Notes under the pieces: generated by a model
The model's database searches: none
What the model saw: the letters and a program-made list of their open reading frames with translations, nothing else
What the model was told of the DNA's origin: nothing
Made by a program: the position numbers and the translations under genes
Assembly: GCA_041739875.1 (NCBI GenBank)
Contig: JBGSNA010000157.1
Location: forward strand, 1 to 64,000
Length of the DNA stretch: 64,000 bases
Reading direction: 5' to 3'
Source: JBBSJZ01 sp041739875
GTDB lineage: Bacteria; Planctomycetota; Planctomycetia; Pirellulales; Pirellulaceae
Part shown: piece by piece, positions 26,807-37,600 of the stretch
Numbering within the stretch: position 1 is the stretch's first letter
How the letters are laid out: each line of letters starts with the position of its first letter

Positions 26807-28738
26807 CTATTCGGTTTCGCCGAGCAGGTACGTGTAGCTTCCGAGGGCTTTTTCATAGAAACGGATGGTACGTCCGGCCTGTTCGTTATCGATTCGCCCA
26901 GCCTGAACGGCCTGTTCAACGGCGTCCTGAAGTTTTTCGATCAATTCGCGATCGTCGAATTGGACGTATCGCAGCACTTCGCTGACCGTGTCCCCTTTAA
27001 CGATCGATTGGATGATTGCTGAGTCGCCCTGCAGATCGACATGCACCGCGTGTGTGTCGCCGAACAAGTTGTGCAGGTCGCCGAGAATCTCCTGGTAGGC
27101 GCCCACCATGAAGATGCCAATTTGATACGACTCGTCTGGCTTGAACGTGTGAAGCATCAACGTATTTTGGCGACGTCCACCACAAACGAAAGTGTCAATT
27201 TTTCCATCGCTATCACAGGTGATGTCGCCCAAGACCGCATGCCGTGTTGGCCTTTCGGTGAGTCGATGAATCGGCATGATGGGGAAGAGCTGGTTAATCG
27301 CCCACGAATCTGGCATCGATTGAAACAGCGAAAAGTTGACGAAATAGATGTCGGAAAGCAATTGGTCAAGGTCCTTGACCTCCTCCGGTGGGTTCGGCAT
27401 TTCGGCTGAGATGGCTTGAATGCGATTGCAAATAGCGAAGTACAAGTTTTCCGCCGCGACACGTTGCTCCAGTGGCAAGTATCCACCACTGAAAAGATTC
27501 ATTGCCATATCGAGCGACGTTTGTGCGTCATGGTAAGACTCGAGGAAGTTCTCGGGTGTCAAGTCTTGATACGTTGACCAAAGGTCATGAACGGGCAATT
27601 CGAAATCTTCGGGGATTTCGGTTGGTAAGCCTTCCACGTTGCCTTGCGCCGTGACGCCGAGCGTGTCCATGATCAGAACGCTGTGGTGAGCCGCGACCGC
27701 ACGACCACTTTCGGTCAGCAGTTGTGGATGAGCAACCCCCGCTTCGTCACATACGCTTTGGACGTGGTACACGACGTCGTTGGCGTACTCTTGCATGGTG
27801 TAGTTCATGCTTGATTCGGTGTCAGTTCGTGAGCCGTCATAGTCGACCCCAAGGCCGCCGCCGACGTCAAGATACTCGAGACCTGCACCGCGACGAGACA
27901 AGTCCACATATATTCGCGCTGCCTCGAGAATGGCACTCTTGAGCTGACGAATATTCGTGATTTGGCTGCCAACATGGAAATGTAGCAGCTTGAAACAATC
28001 CGCCATGCCGCAAGCTTCGAGTCGCTGGAGTTGACGCAGCATCTCAGCTACCGTGAGTCCGAACTTCGAGCGGTAGCCACCGCTCGCTTGCCAACGACCT
28101 GAGCCACGCGTAGCAAGTTTGACTCGCATTCCAATCATAGGACGAACGCCGATCTCTTTGCTGTGTCGCAGGATCAAACCTAATTCGCTGACTTTTTCGA
28201 CCACGGGAATGACGGTTCGACCGATCTGCTGTGCCAGCAGTGCCATGCGAATAAAATCATCGTCTTTGAACCCATTGCAAATGATCGGCATTTGAGGGTC
28301 GGTCATGGCCACGACGGCGAGTAACTCAGGTTTGCTTCCGGCTTCCACACCGAAACCGAACTCGCTTCCGTACTGGATGACCTTTTGAACAACTTCACGC
28401 TGTTGATTCACCTTGATCGGGAAAACACAGCGGTATCGATTCTGGTAATCGTGGTCTTCGATTGCTCGGCCAAAACAGTCATTGAGTTGACGCAAGCGAT
28501 CCTGAAGAATTCCGTTGAATCGCACCAGGATGGGAAGGTCCAGACCACGTTGTTGGAGTCGATCGATTAAGTCTTTGAGATCGATTGCCTTTTCGGGATT
28601 GCGGTCTGGCGAAACAAGGAATCGACCCTCAGGAGATACATGAAAGTAACCGTCTCCCCACCGATTGATGTCATAGAGTGCCGCCGAATCCGACCCCGTC
28701 CAAACTTCTGATTCAGCAATGCTCATCAACGGTACCAC
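26807..28738 (-). CDS. speA: Biosynthetic arginine decarboxylase
   Basis: PLP enzyme of the SpeA family, converting arginine to agmatine for polyamine synthesis. 643 residues, the usual size; MVPLMSIAESEVW leaves 28738 or 28726 as start. Motifs: N-terminal INRWGDGYFHVSPEGRFLV, the PLP lysine in CVFPIKVNQQREVV, EFGFGVEAGSKPELL, LHFHVGSQITNI, LDVGGGLGVDYDGS and LTESGRAVAAHHSVLI, then VNFSLFQSMPDSWAI and the C-terminal CDSDGKIDTFV with the second active-site Cys-Asp. It stands alone, with no speB or other polyamine gene in the window. Its stop is 1 bp from that of the convergent 56-residue ORF. Confidence 0.97.
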   Translation of the reverse strand: MVPLMSIAESEVWTGSDSAALYDINRWGDGYFHVSPEGRFLVSPDRNPEKAIDLKDLIDRLQQRGLDLPILVRFNGILQDRLRQLNDCFGRAIEDHDYQNRYRCVFPIKVNQQREVVQKVIQYGSEFGFGVEAGSKPELLAVVAMTDPQMPIICNGFKDDDFIRMALLAQQIGRTVIPVVEKVSELGLILRHSKEIGVRPMIGMRVKLATRGSGRWQASGGYRSKFGLTVAEMLRQLQRLEACGMADCFKLLHFHVGSQITNIRQLKSAILEAARIYVDLSRRGAGLEYLDVGGGLGVDYDGSRTDTESSMNYTMQEYANDVVYHVQSVCDEAGVAHPQLLTESGRAVAAHHSVLIMDTLGVTAQGNVEGLPTEIPEDFELPVHDLWSTYQDLTPENFLESYHDAQTSLDMAMNLFSGGYLPLEQRVAAENLYFAICNRIQAISAEMPNPPEEVKDLDQLLSDIYFVNFSLFQSMPDSWAINQLFPIMPIHRLTERPTRHAVLGDITCDSDGKIDTFVCGGRRQNTLMLHTFKPDESYQIGIFMVGAYQEILGDLHNLFGDTHAVHVDLQGDSAIIQSIVKGDTVSEVLRYVQFDDRELIEKLQDAVEQAVQAGRIDNEQAGRTIRFYEKALGSYTYLLGETE

Positions 28739-28917
28739 TTGAAAGGATGGGGGGGCGAAAAAGACTGACAGACAAACAACTTGCGACGACTCGTCAACCG
28801 CGTTTTTACCGTTGTTAAAACCGTCTCGCTAGCGAGTCGAGTAGGTCATGTGCCCAGGAGAACGAAAAAAACGGGATGCTCATCCGCAGTTGCTCGGTCT
28901 TGACGCACTCGCGCATC

Positions 28918-28950
28918 AAAAAAAGTCCGACCGGAACCCGGTCGGACTTT
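28918..28950 (-). terminator. Rho-independent terminator of the iscA-type gene
   Basis: A perfect 11-bp stem, AAAGTCCGACC (28922-28932) with GGTCGGACTTT (28940-28950), has a 7-base loop. Read on the minus strand the hairpin runs into seven T (28918-28924 is AAAAAAA on the plus strand). It lies ~78 bp past the stop of the Fe-S carrier gene, between it and speA. Confidence 0.9.
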
Positions 28951-29027
28951 CGTGATTACATGTTCTGGCCCAAGTGGCATCCATGATCGGAATTCACGAG
29001 CGGCGTCTAAACCGATTGCGAGCTTCT

Positions 29028-29360
29028 CTAGGCTTGGAAGGAGCTTCCGCAACCACACGTCTTCACAGCATTGGGATTCTCGAAGGTAAAGCCCTGCTTT
29101 TCGAGACTATCAAACCAGTCAACGGTGGTTCCGTCGAGATACAAAGCACTCTTCTTATCGACGACGACTGGAACGCCGTGGCATTCATACTTGCTATCGG
29201 CCTTGTCGTCGTAGTTGTCGTCAAAGTTCAGCGTGTAGTTGAAGCCGCTGCAGCCACCGCCAGCGACGCCAATTCGGAGAACCATGGACTCATCGAAATT
29301 ATGTTCAGTGCGGAAACGCTTTACTTCTACAGCTGCGCGCTCGGTAAGCTTAACTGCCAT
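29028..29360 (-). CDS. IscA/ErpA-type iron-sulfur cluster carrier
   Basis: 110 residues, the normal A-type carrier length. The three cluster-binding cysteines are present: C37 in AGGGCSGFNYTL, and C102 and C104 in KTCGCGSSF. MAVKLTERAAVEVKRF and VPVVVDKKSALYLDG complete the fold. These proteins accept Fe-S clusters from the assembly scaffold and pass them to apo-enzymes in the cytoplasm. It is a single gene with its own terminator and no isc or suf genes beside it, so IscA, ErpA and SufA cannot be told apart. Confidence 0.94.
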   Translation of the reverse strand: MAVKLTERAAVEVKRFRTEHNFDESMVLRIGVAGGGCSGFNYTLNFDDNYDDKADSKYECHGVPVVVDKKSALYLDGTTVDWFDSLEKQGFTFENPNAVKTCGCGSSFQA

Positions 29361-29664
29361 CTTGGTATCAACCCCTTCACTCGGGTAGTCGAATCGGGAA
29401 ATGTCTTCATTGAAGGCGAGGAAGTCCCACCCAACGACGATGTTATATCTTATTCACCAGTGTGGAACTGCGGCAAGTCGCAAAACGCCCATGATTCCTG
29501 ACTTCGCATGCTGGGGGTGGGCATTTTAGGTGCAAAACGCGTACAACAATCGTGCTGGAAGTGTTGCTAAGCCTTTGGCTGGGTGCGATTTGGGTCGTTG
29601 GGTCTGTCCCAAGTCCACGTTTTTCGTCGTTTTTCCCTTTTGATAACTTGTGCGGTCTTTGTCC
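29361..29664. other. 304-bp divergent intergenic region, Fe-S carrier / rhomboid
   Basis: Both flanking genes start here. I see no RNA gene, strong hairpin or convincing operator. Reading frames across it are ordinary six-frame noise. Confidence 0.4.
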
Positions 29665-30663
29665 ATGCGTCGTATTGGAAATCTTGCGAACGAAGCGCTA
29701 GCAGAGCGTTTTCGCGACTATTTAACGACACAGTCGATCGAGGCGTCGGTAGATTCCGGAGACGCCGCCGACGAGAGCTGTGCGATTTGGATTCGCGACG
29801 AAAAAGATGTCGTTCGAGCCCGCGAGTTATTTGAGCAGTTTCAGGCTAGTCCGAACGATGCGCGATACGACGCCCAGGCAGCGGCATTGCGAATTCGGCA
29901 ACAGCAGGCGGCGGACAACATCAAGAAACTGAAGTTCCGACGAGCTGCTCCGATGCGCGGTGCCTCATTGCCAGGTGCCTCCATGTCTGGCGGCGCGTTT
30001 CGGGGATTCCCGACTCGCCAACAGGCAATCCCTGTCACGATCGGGATCATTGTTCTCTCGGTTCTCGTGGGCTTTGTAACCTCGTTTGGTCGACCGAAGC
30101 CCTCCAACAAGCCGGGCGAATATTCGTTTGAGGAGCAGCTCTACTGTGTCCTTAGTTTTCTCGACCCGCGAGAACGATTGCGAGAAGACGGCGTGGTTCC
30201 AGATGCGTTCACGTCGATCAAAAAAGGTGAACTTTGGCGGTTCGTTACGCCTCTCATTATGCATGGCAGCCAATTCCACTTGCTGTTCAACATGCTGTGG
30301 ATTTATTCACTCGGTTCAATGATTGAGCGATTACACGGCTCGATATTTTTCTTGGTACTTGTTTTGGTGACGCAAACCATAGGCATGCTGGTGCAAGCGG
30401 TGTTTCCGGACTTCTTGGGTGGCGGGCCCAATGCGATCGGCGCCTCGGGAGCGGTTTACGGACTGTTTGGCTACCTTTGGATACGCCCGCAAGTTGATCC
30501 CGCGTTTCCAATTCGTATTGCGCCGGTGAATGTGGCGATCATGCTCGGGTTTCTCGTTTTGTGTTTCACTCCTCTGATGGCAAATGTTGCAAACGGCGCG
30601 CACCTCGGTGGATTGATGGCAGGCATGGCGGTGGCGCCGCTGGTCGCCAAGAAGCAGTCTTGA
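29665..30663 (+). CDS. Rhomboid family intramembrane serine protease
   Basis: 332 residues from the ATG at 29665 (MRRIGNLANEALAERFRDYL). The first ~90 residues are a soluble cytoplasmic domain like that of GlpG (ANEALAERFRDYLTTQSI, then RDEKDVVRARELFEQF). Next come six or so transmembrane helices with the rhomboid motifs HLLFNMLWIYSLGSMIE, the catalytic Ser in GASGAVYGLFGYLW, and the catalytic His in NGAHLGGLMAGMAVA. It cleaves transmembrane segments of membrane proteins. An Arg/Pro/Ser-rich linker separates the soluble and membrane parts. The MATE gene starts 5 bp after its stop, so the two are probably co-transcribed. Confidence 0.93.
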   Translation: MRRIGNLANEALAERFRDYLTTQSIEASVDSGDAADESCAIWIRDEKDVVRARELFEQFQASPNDARYDAQAAALRIRQQQAADNIKKLKFRRAAPMRGASLPGASMSGGAFRGFPTRQQAIPVTIGIIVLSVLVGFVTSFGRPKPSNKPGEYSFEEQLYCVLSFLDPRERLREDGVVPDAFTSIKKGELWRFVTPLIMHGSQFHLLFNMLWIYSLGSMIERLHGSIFFLVLVLVTQTIGMLVQAVFPDFLGGGPNAIGASGAVYGLFGYLWIRPQVDPAFPIRIAPVNVAIMLGFLVLCFTPLMANVANGAHLGGLMAGMAVAPLVAKKQS

Positions 30664-30668
30664 TTTTG

Positions 30669-32060
30669 ATGCACGCTGAAACGCCTAGTCACTCGCTTCA
30701 ATCCGAAATCAATTCGACGTGGATGCATGCCATCGTCGAAGTCTTTCGCGTTGCACTCCCTTTGATGATCAGCACGGCGACATTTTCGCTCGTGTTGTTC
30801 GTGGATCGCACTTTGCTGTTGCGTTACGACGGTTCTTCAATGAGCGCGTCGATGGCTGCCGGGAATCTGTATTGGACTGCGGTGTGCTTGCCGATGGGCA
30901 TCGCGTCGATGACTGGTGCCATCATTAGCCAAATGGTCGGCGCGAACCAGCAGGGATTGATTGGCAAGTTCCTGTGGCAATCCGTTTGGTTGTCGCTTAT
31001 GACATTACCAATGTTTGCTGCACTAGCGTATTTCGCACCCGATCTGTTTCGATTCGCAGAACAACCCGACTCACTGATACCGCTTGAGACAGTCTACATG
31101 CGCATGTTGATGCTCGGTGGCATCGGTTCAGTGCTCGAATCCGCCTTAAGCGGTTTCTATTCGGGGACTGAGCGAACATCGGTCATTATGTGGGTTAGCC
31201 TTGCCGCTGGCTTGCTCAACGTCGTCTTGGATCTCGGGATGATCTTTGGGTGTGGCCCGATTCCTGAAATGGGAATTGCTGGGGCTGGGTTGGCGAGCAG
31301 TATCTCATTCTGGTTCAAGGCAGTGTGTTTCGCGGCTTTGCTTGTTCGCCCGAATTTGCAACGACAGTACGGAATCGTCAGTGGTTTCGGATTTGATATG
31401 CAGCTTTTTCGGAAACTGATTTTCTTCGGTTTCCCAACCGGGCTGATGTATCTCACGGAAGCTGGAGGATTTACCATTATCGTACTGAGGATCGGGCGGC
31501 TTGGTGATATTCCACTTCGCGCGACGACGATGGCAATCAATTTCAATATGGTCGCTTTCATTCCACTGGTGGGCGTCTCGATCGCAACCTCGGTACTCGT
31601 TGGTAGGCATTTGATCCAAAGTGGCTCCGAGCGAGCAATTCGCGCAGTTGTGGCTGCGCTCGTGATCGGATGGGCGTATTCGCTGATTTGGGCGGTCGGT
31701 TACGTGTGCGTTCCCGACTCAATGTTGTCACTCTACAAGATGGAGTCGACAACGCCTGAGTCGATTCAAGCGATCGAAATGGCTAGAGGTTTGTTACGTT
31801 TTGTCGCACTCTATGTGCTGCTTGATGCAACACAATTGATCCTTGCCGGAGCGCTACGAGGCGCCGGGGATACGTGGTTCGTTCTCGGTGCTGGCTTTGT
31901 GGTGTCGGTGGCGACGCTAGCCATTGGACTGATCGGTGAGACGTTTACCGGCGGGCTGAATTGGTGGTGGTGGATGGTTACGCTGTGGGTTTGGTTACTA
32001 GCCACAAGCATGACAGGTCGGTTTCTCCAAGGCAGCTGGAAACGAATGCGAATGGTTTAA
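30669..32060 (+). CDS. MATE family efflux transporter
   Basis: 463 residues from the ATG at 30669; longer frames run back inside the rhomboid gene and are rejected. About twelve hydrophobic helices in two homologous halves, with family features FRVALPLMISTATFSLVLFV, YWTAVCLPMGIASMTGAII, GSVLESALSGFYSGTERT near the first-half end, GFPTGLMYLTEAGGF opening the second half, and LAGALRGAGDTWFVLGAGF. MATE proteins export drugs or metabolites in exchange for Na+ or H+. Substrate unknown. It converges with the HtrA gene, 13 bp away. Confidence 0.93.
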   Translation: MHAETPSHSLQSEINSTWMHAIVEVFRVALPLMISTATFSLVLFVDRTLLLRYDGSSMSASMAAGNLYWTAVCLPMGIASMTGAIISQMVGANQQGLIGKFLWQSVWLSLMTLPMFAALAYFAPDLFRFAEQPDSLIPLETVYMRMLMLGGIGSVLESALSGFYSGTERTSVIMWVSLAAGLLNVVLDLGMIFGCGPIPEMGIAGAGLASSISFWFKAVCFAALLVRPNLQRQYGIVSGFGFDMQLFRKLIFFGFPTGLMYLTEAGGFTIIVLRIGRLGDIPLRATTMAINFNMVAFIPLVGVSIATSVLVGRHLIQSGSERAIRAVVAALVIGWAYSLIWAVGYVCVPDSMLSLYKMESTTPESIQAIEMARGLLRFVALYVLLDATQLILAGALRGAGDTWFVLGAGFVVSVATLAIGLIGETFTGGLNWWWWMVTLWVWLLATSMTGRFLQGSWKRMRMV

Positions 32061-32073
32061 CCGGCTGTCCAGA

Positions 32074-33372
32074 TTACTGCATGTCCACAAGGACGACATC
32101 TGTTCGATATCGTTGGCCGTCCCGATAGATAATCATGGGCACCGTCGTTTCGAGAGGAGTCAGCCCGACTTGAGCGACGAGGTGATCATCGTTGTCTACT
32201 TTGTTTCCCGCGAATTCCACAATGATATCACCGCGTTGAATTCGAGCGACTGCGGCTGGCGAACCAGGACGCACGTTCTTGACCAAGGCGCCGCCAGAAA
32301 CCTGATAGCCGGCTGCGACCATATCGGCGGGAGTGAATTCTGGCTCGAGCGTTACGCCGAGGTAGCCACGACGAAGTTTGCCGTAACGGATGAGTTGTTC
32401 AGCGACTTGTACGCCCATGTTGATGGGGATCGCAAAACCGATCCCCTCGCTTCCGCCGCTACTGCTGGCAATCGCGGTATTCAGTGCCACCAATTCACCA
32501 CGCAGGTTGATCAGTGGACCGCCACTGTTGCCTGGATTGATCGCAGCGTCGGTCTGAAAAAAATCTTGAAGTTCGATTTTCTGGTCGCCAAGCGATAAGT
32601 CCCGACGACCTTTGGCGCTCACGATGCCAAACGTGACTGAGTGGCTAAGCCCGAACGGGCTGCCGATGGCGATCACAAAGTCACCAATTTCAACGCTGTC
32701 GCTGTTGCCTAATCGAGCGGCAGGGATGCTCGGTCCCAAGTTGTTTTTTATCTCGAGCTTAAGAACAGCAATGTCGGTGCTGGCATCGGCGAGCACTCGT
32801 GTTGGCGCGAACTGGCGGCCATCGCTGGTGCGAAGCATGATTTCACTTGGCTTGGACCCCACGACTACGTGACGATTTGTGAGCACCCAAGTGTCGCCTC
32901 CAAAGTCGAGCACGACTCCAGCTCCAGCCTCGTCGTAAGCTTCTCGCTGGCCAGCGGCATTCTCTGTCTTGTGAGCTTCGATGTGTACAACGCTGGGACT
33001 GACGAGTTGCGAGACTCGTTTTACGAGATTGCCGAGTCGATCGAATGTCGAAAACTCTTCGGCAAGTTCATTGAACAACCGTTCGCGATTCGAATCGAAG
33101 TCGGTAATTAACGGCTTACCTGGAGATGCATCGTTCTCCGAACGAGACAGGCTTGATGCATTCAAGTTCGGAAGTGAGACGCTGGGCGATGAGGGGGTGG
33201 CGGACGACGACAGTGTCGGTCGTTGAAGCCGTACATCAGCCTGGCCGCCATACACTCCACGCAAATCCGAACTTGTCGGAGCTTGTGCACGTGATGGCGT
33301 TTGGAATATCACTGGAGAAGCAGTGATCGCCAAAACTGTGGCCGATAGCCAGCGGTGAATTGGACGTGTCAT
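32074..33372 (-). CDS. HtrA/Deg-type serine protease with one PDZ domain
   Basis: 432 residues. Signal peptide at the N-terminus (WLSATVLAITASPVIF, then SRAQA), a low-complexity Ser/Pro linker, then the trypsin-like domain (~130-320) with the complete triad: His in LTNRHVVVG, Asp in ASTDIAVLKLE and Ser in AAINPGNSGGPLINLRGE. One PDZ domain follows (~335-430, RGYLGVTLEPEF, then GSPAAVARIQRGDIIVEFAG). With a single PDZ it is closer to DegS or HtrA of Gram-positives than to DegP. It probably degrades or senses misfolded envelope proteins in the periplasm. Confidence 0.93.
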   Translation of the reverse strand: MTRPIHRWLSATVLAITASPVIFQTPSRAQAPTSSDLRGVYGGQADVRLQRPTLSSSATPSSPSVSLPNLNASSLSRSENDASPGKPLITDFDSNRERLFNELAEEFSTFDRLGNLVKRVSQLVSPSVVHIEAHKTENAAGQREAYDEAGAGVVLDFGGDTWVLTNRHVVVGSKPSEIMLRTSDGRQFAPTRVLADASTDIAVLKLEIKNNLGPSIPAARLGNSDSVEIGDFVIAIGSPFGLSHSVTFGIVSAKGRRDLSLGDQKIELQDFFQTDAAINPGNSGGPLINLRGELVALNTAIASSSGGSEGIGFAIPINMGVQVAEQLIRYGKLRRGYLGVTLEPEFTPADMVAAGYQVSGGALVKNVRPGSPAAVARIQRGDIIVEFAGNKVDNDDHLVAQVGLTPLETTVPMIIYRDGQRYRTDVVLVDMQ

Positions 33373-33515
33373 GAGATGGTGTCGGCACGCGGGGAGGTTG
33401 AATGCGGAAGCACGTGGTCGATTCTATGCATCGACACCATCATGGGGCTAGCTTTCCACACTCTTGTGTCGATGTCCTTTACCGAATCAACACCTAGAAT
33501 CCGCTCGAGTGGCGC

Positions 33516-33546
33516 AATAAAAAACGGTCGGACAACTGGCCGACCG
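33516..33546 (-). terminator. Rho-independent terminator after the DksA/TraR-like gene
   Basis: A 7-bp stem CGGTCGG (33525-33531) with CCGACCG (33540-33546), loop of 8. On the minus strand it is followed by TTTTTTATT (33516-33524). It is ~97 bp past the stop at 33643 and upstream of the HtrA gene start. Confidence 0.82.
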
Positions 33547-33642
33547 CTTCAATCCGCATTGCTAGTAGAACAGTAACTCGATCGGTCACATCGTCACGCG
33601 CACTAGTGCCGATCGGTGTACTGAAAGCTGGGTTGCTCGGGC

Positions 33643-34059
33643 TTAGACGTTATCACACTCGACGTTATCGAAGACTCGATTCCATGTGACTGAGCTAACT
33701 CCACTGCTGTTTGTGGTCTCAGCTTTCCGGCGGCACTCGATGCAATCCGTTGCGTAGGGAATCGCTCGTAGACGTGTAATGGGAATCGGTTTTTCGCACT
33801 CCTCGCAGTTGCCAAAGTTGCCAGTTTCCATGCGAGCAATCGCTTCATCAATCGCCGCAAGTTCGCGACTTTCAACTTCGACGAGTTGGCTGTTCAGTTC
33901 GTCTTGCACTGTGTCGGCTGCAGCATCAAGAACATCGCCAGTCTTTTGTTGATGAAGCTCTTGCAACATGCTCAAGTCACCTTGCAACGCCCGTTGCAGT
34001 GCTTCACGACGACGGACGAGGTTATCGCGGAGCTTTAAAATCGAATCTTGCCGGGACAT
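33643..34059 (-). CDS. DksA/TraR-family zinc-finger protein
   Basis: 138 residues. A coiled-coil N-terminal two-thirds (LRDNLVRRREALQRALQGDL, then ELNSQLVEVESRELAAIDEA) is followed by the C4 zinc finger NCEECEKPI ... TDCIECRRKAE. DksA-like proteins enter the RNA polymerase secondary channel and alter initiation with ppGpp. The acidic coiled-coil tip typical of true DksA (DxxDxA) is represented by DVLDAAADTVQDE, so partial function is plausible. It is monocistronic, with its own terminator, downstream of a 620-bp gap. Confidence 0.9.
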   Translation of the reverse strand: MSRQDSILKLRDNLVRRREALQRALQGDLSMLQELHQQKTGDVLDAAADTVQDELNSQLVEVESRELAAIDEAIARMETGNFGNCEECEKPIPITRLRAIPYATDCIECRRKAETTNSSGVSSVTWNRVFDNVECDNV

Positions 34060-34681
34060 GAACTCACCTCGCTAAGTTGAACAACCAACACCCAAAAGTG
34101 CGGTCGCGAATCACTGTTTACGTTTCGAATGGACATGCGTTTTCAAAGGGCCACAGTTGGACGTTATCTGCCAATCAACCCCTCGAACTGTTACCTACGT
34201 ACAAAGCATCAGTCTGGTTTTCTCGCTGACGCTGTTCTTGGCCTTATCTTAGAAAAGAGCGAACAAAAGTCCCCTCGATAATCTTCAGCGATACTCAGAT
34301 TTGCTGCATGAGGGCGTCAAAATGCCGGTAAAACAGCTTTTGACGTATGCACTTTCTGTGCCCAGTTCTGCAGGACATTCTTGCTAAGTTGTCCCCCCCG
34401 ATGGTTGATTGCTGGGTAATCACAGGTGCCGCCAAGGCAAGTTGCCTATTCGTCTCAGTTTTCCTAGGCGGGAAAATTCCCCGAATACTCAACGTGACCC
34501 TACAGATTGGCTCACAAAGAAATCGATTTTTACCGAAAGAATGACGATGCAAGGTCGTTTTCTGACTAGGACTCGGCTGCGCGTCTGAGTGTACACTCCG
34601 CCGCAAGCACCTTGTGGCTACTTGATCTGACTTTCAGAAGCAGGTATCCGAACTAGCGATTGTCATGGAAGGACAGAAGCT
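34060..34681. other. 622-bp divergent intergenic region upstream of the FHA gene
   Basis: The longest gene-free stretch here. It should hold promoters for the DksA-like gene (minus) and the FHA gene (plus). An inverted repeat CGTCAAAA (34315-34322) / TTTTGACG (34338-34345), with a 15-base spacer, could be an operator or small hairpin. A C7 run and AT-rich patches are also present. I find no RNA gene or convincing ORF. GGAAGGA at 34667 is a good ribosome site for the GTG at 34682. Confidence 0.45.
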
Positions 34682-37600
34682 GTGAGTAACCGAGACACGG
34701 ACGAGCAACTGAGCTTGAATTCGTCGCCATCGCTATTCCCACCGAAACATAGTTTCGCCGCGACCTCAGGTTTTTCGCTCGCGGGCATGCTGGGGGGCCG
34801 TTTGACTCAATTGCAGACCGAGACTGGACAAACGTTCGGTTCTTCGCCTGGATTTGCTGGCGGCGATGCAGCTGTAAGCACGGTTCTGGATGCAATCGAG
34901 TTTCGCGTGACCCGTGACGGTTCGCCATCGCGGCGTCTTCGTTTGAGTGGTCGCCGCTACACGTTTGGAAGCGGTGACGGCTGTTCCATCCGTTTAACGG
35001 ATGTTTTGCTCCGACCAATGCACGCCGTGCTGATCCGCGATGCTCATCGAGTACTTGTACGCGCTTACAGTGTCCCGATACTGGTCAACGGCAACCGCAC
35101 GACAGAAGCGGCGCTCTCGGTGGGGGATCTATTGCAGTTGGGCAGTTACCGCTTGGAACTGCTTGGCCCAGAGTCTGATTCTCGCCCCCGACAAACTGCC
35201 ACGACTGATGATCACGAGCGAGACTGGGACGAACACGCGTTCAAACTCCGTTTCGCAGATGGGCCGAAAATATCGAGTTCGCGTAGTGGGCTTTCGAAGT
35301 TAAGTCGCGAGTCGGGTGACCGTGCAACGTCGCTTGCCGCCGAGGAGTCGGTCTGGCGGGAGCAACTACGTCGCGAGGTCGAGCAATGGCGGATGGCAAA
35401 AGCCGAGTGTGAGCGCCGTGAATCTCGTTGCGATGATCGCGAGACGAACATGCGGGAACGCGAGTCCGAGCTTTGGAATCGTTCCGAGCATCTACGTCGT
35501 CGCGAGTCAGAACTCAAAGCACAGGAGTCTGCGGTTCTCGAGATTCAACAAGAGTACGAGGCAAAGAAACAGTCACTCGCGAGGCTTCAAGCCGAAGATC
35601 GCAATCGTCGTGACGAGTTTCAACGTCGTGAAGCTGAGTTTTTAAAGCTCGAGCAAGAGTATTGTGACCAGATTGAGGAAGTCACGCGTCAATTGCAACG
35701 CTCGCAAGACCAAGCGACGGTTGCGAATGAAACGGTACATCGGATGCGAGATCAGTTCGCCTCGCTCAACGAACAACTTGCTGAGCTTACGGCAAAGCAA
35801 TCCGCGTTGCGCGAGAAAGATGAAAAGAAATCAGCAGAACTTCGTCGTACGCGACAAGAACTCGAGCACGCTCGAGATGTCGCGGTTGCCGAACGTGATT
35901 TGGCGATCGCCGAACGTGACGCGACGGTAAAACAACATGAAGCCGCGGTACATGCGCTCGAGCGTGCACGAATCGCAGCGATGTCGGAGCGAGATAAGGC
36001 CCTCGCCGATCGCGATACATTCGTTTCTCAAAGTAGCGAGCTTGTTGCAAATCGCGCAGTGCTTGTTGGAAAACTGGAGGCCCGCGTTGCGGAAGTCGAA
36101 CAGGCTCGCGATGCAGCCATTGCCGAGTGCAATCAGGCGATTGCTGAGCGAGATCAGCTCGTGTCTCAAAGCGGCGAGCTGGTTGCACAACGTGACCGAG
36201 CGGTTGCGGAACGAGAGACCTCCTTTGCCGCTCGTGAGCAAGCGATAAGTGATCGGGATGAGGCTGAGACCCAGTGCGTCCAAGCTATTCGAAACCGAGA
36301 TGAGTCTCTTTCTCAGCGGAATGTTGCGCTGCGAGAACGCGACGCGGTAATTGATGCTCGAGCCCAGAGTGATGCGCTTCGGATTCAGTTGACAAAAGAC
36401 CTTGAACAAGCGGCAGGGCGGCTAGTCGAAGTTGAGACGGAGTTGGCAGAAAGCCGTCGTCTCATCGATCAAAGTGGACCGTCCTCAGCCACTTGGAAAC
36501 AGCAAATCCTGCAGCTCCAGGAGAGTGTCGCTTCCGCAAAGAATGAAACAAGATTGCTTCGAAGCGAGTATGAAGCGGCTTGTGATTCAATTGTGCGATT
36601 ACAAGCTTTGGTGAGTGAGCAAACCCAGCATGCGAATGAATCGAAAGATAGTTGGATGCTCGAGGCCGAGCATCTCCGGCAATCATTCGAGGGCGTGAGT
36701 CGGGATCTTGCAGTTGCTTTGGGTGAATTGAGCTGTCTTCGGGACGCCAACACAGAATTTGCGAGTCAACTTGAGTCCGTGCGCGTCGAAAAAGATCGCA
36801 TCGAATTGGAACTGGAGTCTCGGCCGACTCAAGATTCTTGGGACGTGATGGAAGGGGAATTGGAACGCGCGTCGGAGTCTTTGCAAATCATTCAACGCGA
36901 TTATGACGCGACGTTGACGGAGTTGAATCAGCTTCGTTTTGAGTTGCAAGATGAACGACAGTGGGCTGCCCAAAGGACGGAGAACCCGATCGTTGAGAAC
37001 CAAACTTCGGATTTAAGCGAGCCCATTGCCGATTCAGAGTCTCCATCGGTTATAGATCCGCAGTGGAGTGACGACGAAAAAGATGCGTGGCCCAGGTACT
37101 CTGCAACCTCCGTGTCGCCGCGTGCGTCAGTTGACCGCGTCCATAAACTCGGCGCGACAACCGATGACAATGCCGTCGACGAACCAGAGACTCAAGGGTC
37201 TCAATCGATGATCAGTGAGGATTCCGCTTCTCTTGGCTGGTCAACGCCTTTGTATCCGATGGATTCGCCGGAGTCGGAAGTGCAGGACGCGATCAAGGAC
37301 CAACCGGAAACGCCGGCCGTCGACTTCGAGTCTGGGTCTGAATCTTGGCATTGGTCCGTGGCCGATGTTGATGACGAGCCGATCGGTGCCGTGGTTCAGA
37401 ACGCAACAGCAAACGATCCCTATTCAACAGGCTCGTCTGTGGGCGAGGTCATGGAGTTGGGGGATTCGGATTTCGTTCGCTATCAGGATTCGGATACGGA
37501 TGGAGAGCCTTTCAGTAGTCGCGAAGTGGAAGTCGAAAACAACGTCGACGATGTCAGTTACGGATCGCTTGCACAACGCTTAATTGCCGACCTGCATCGT

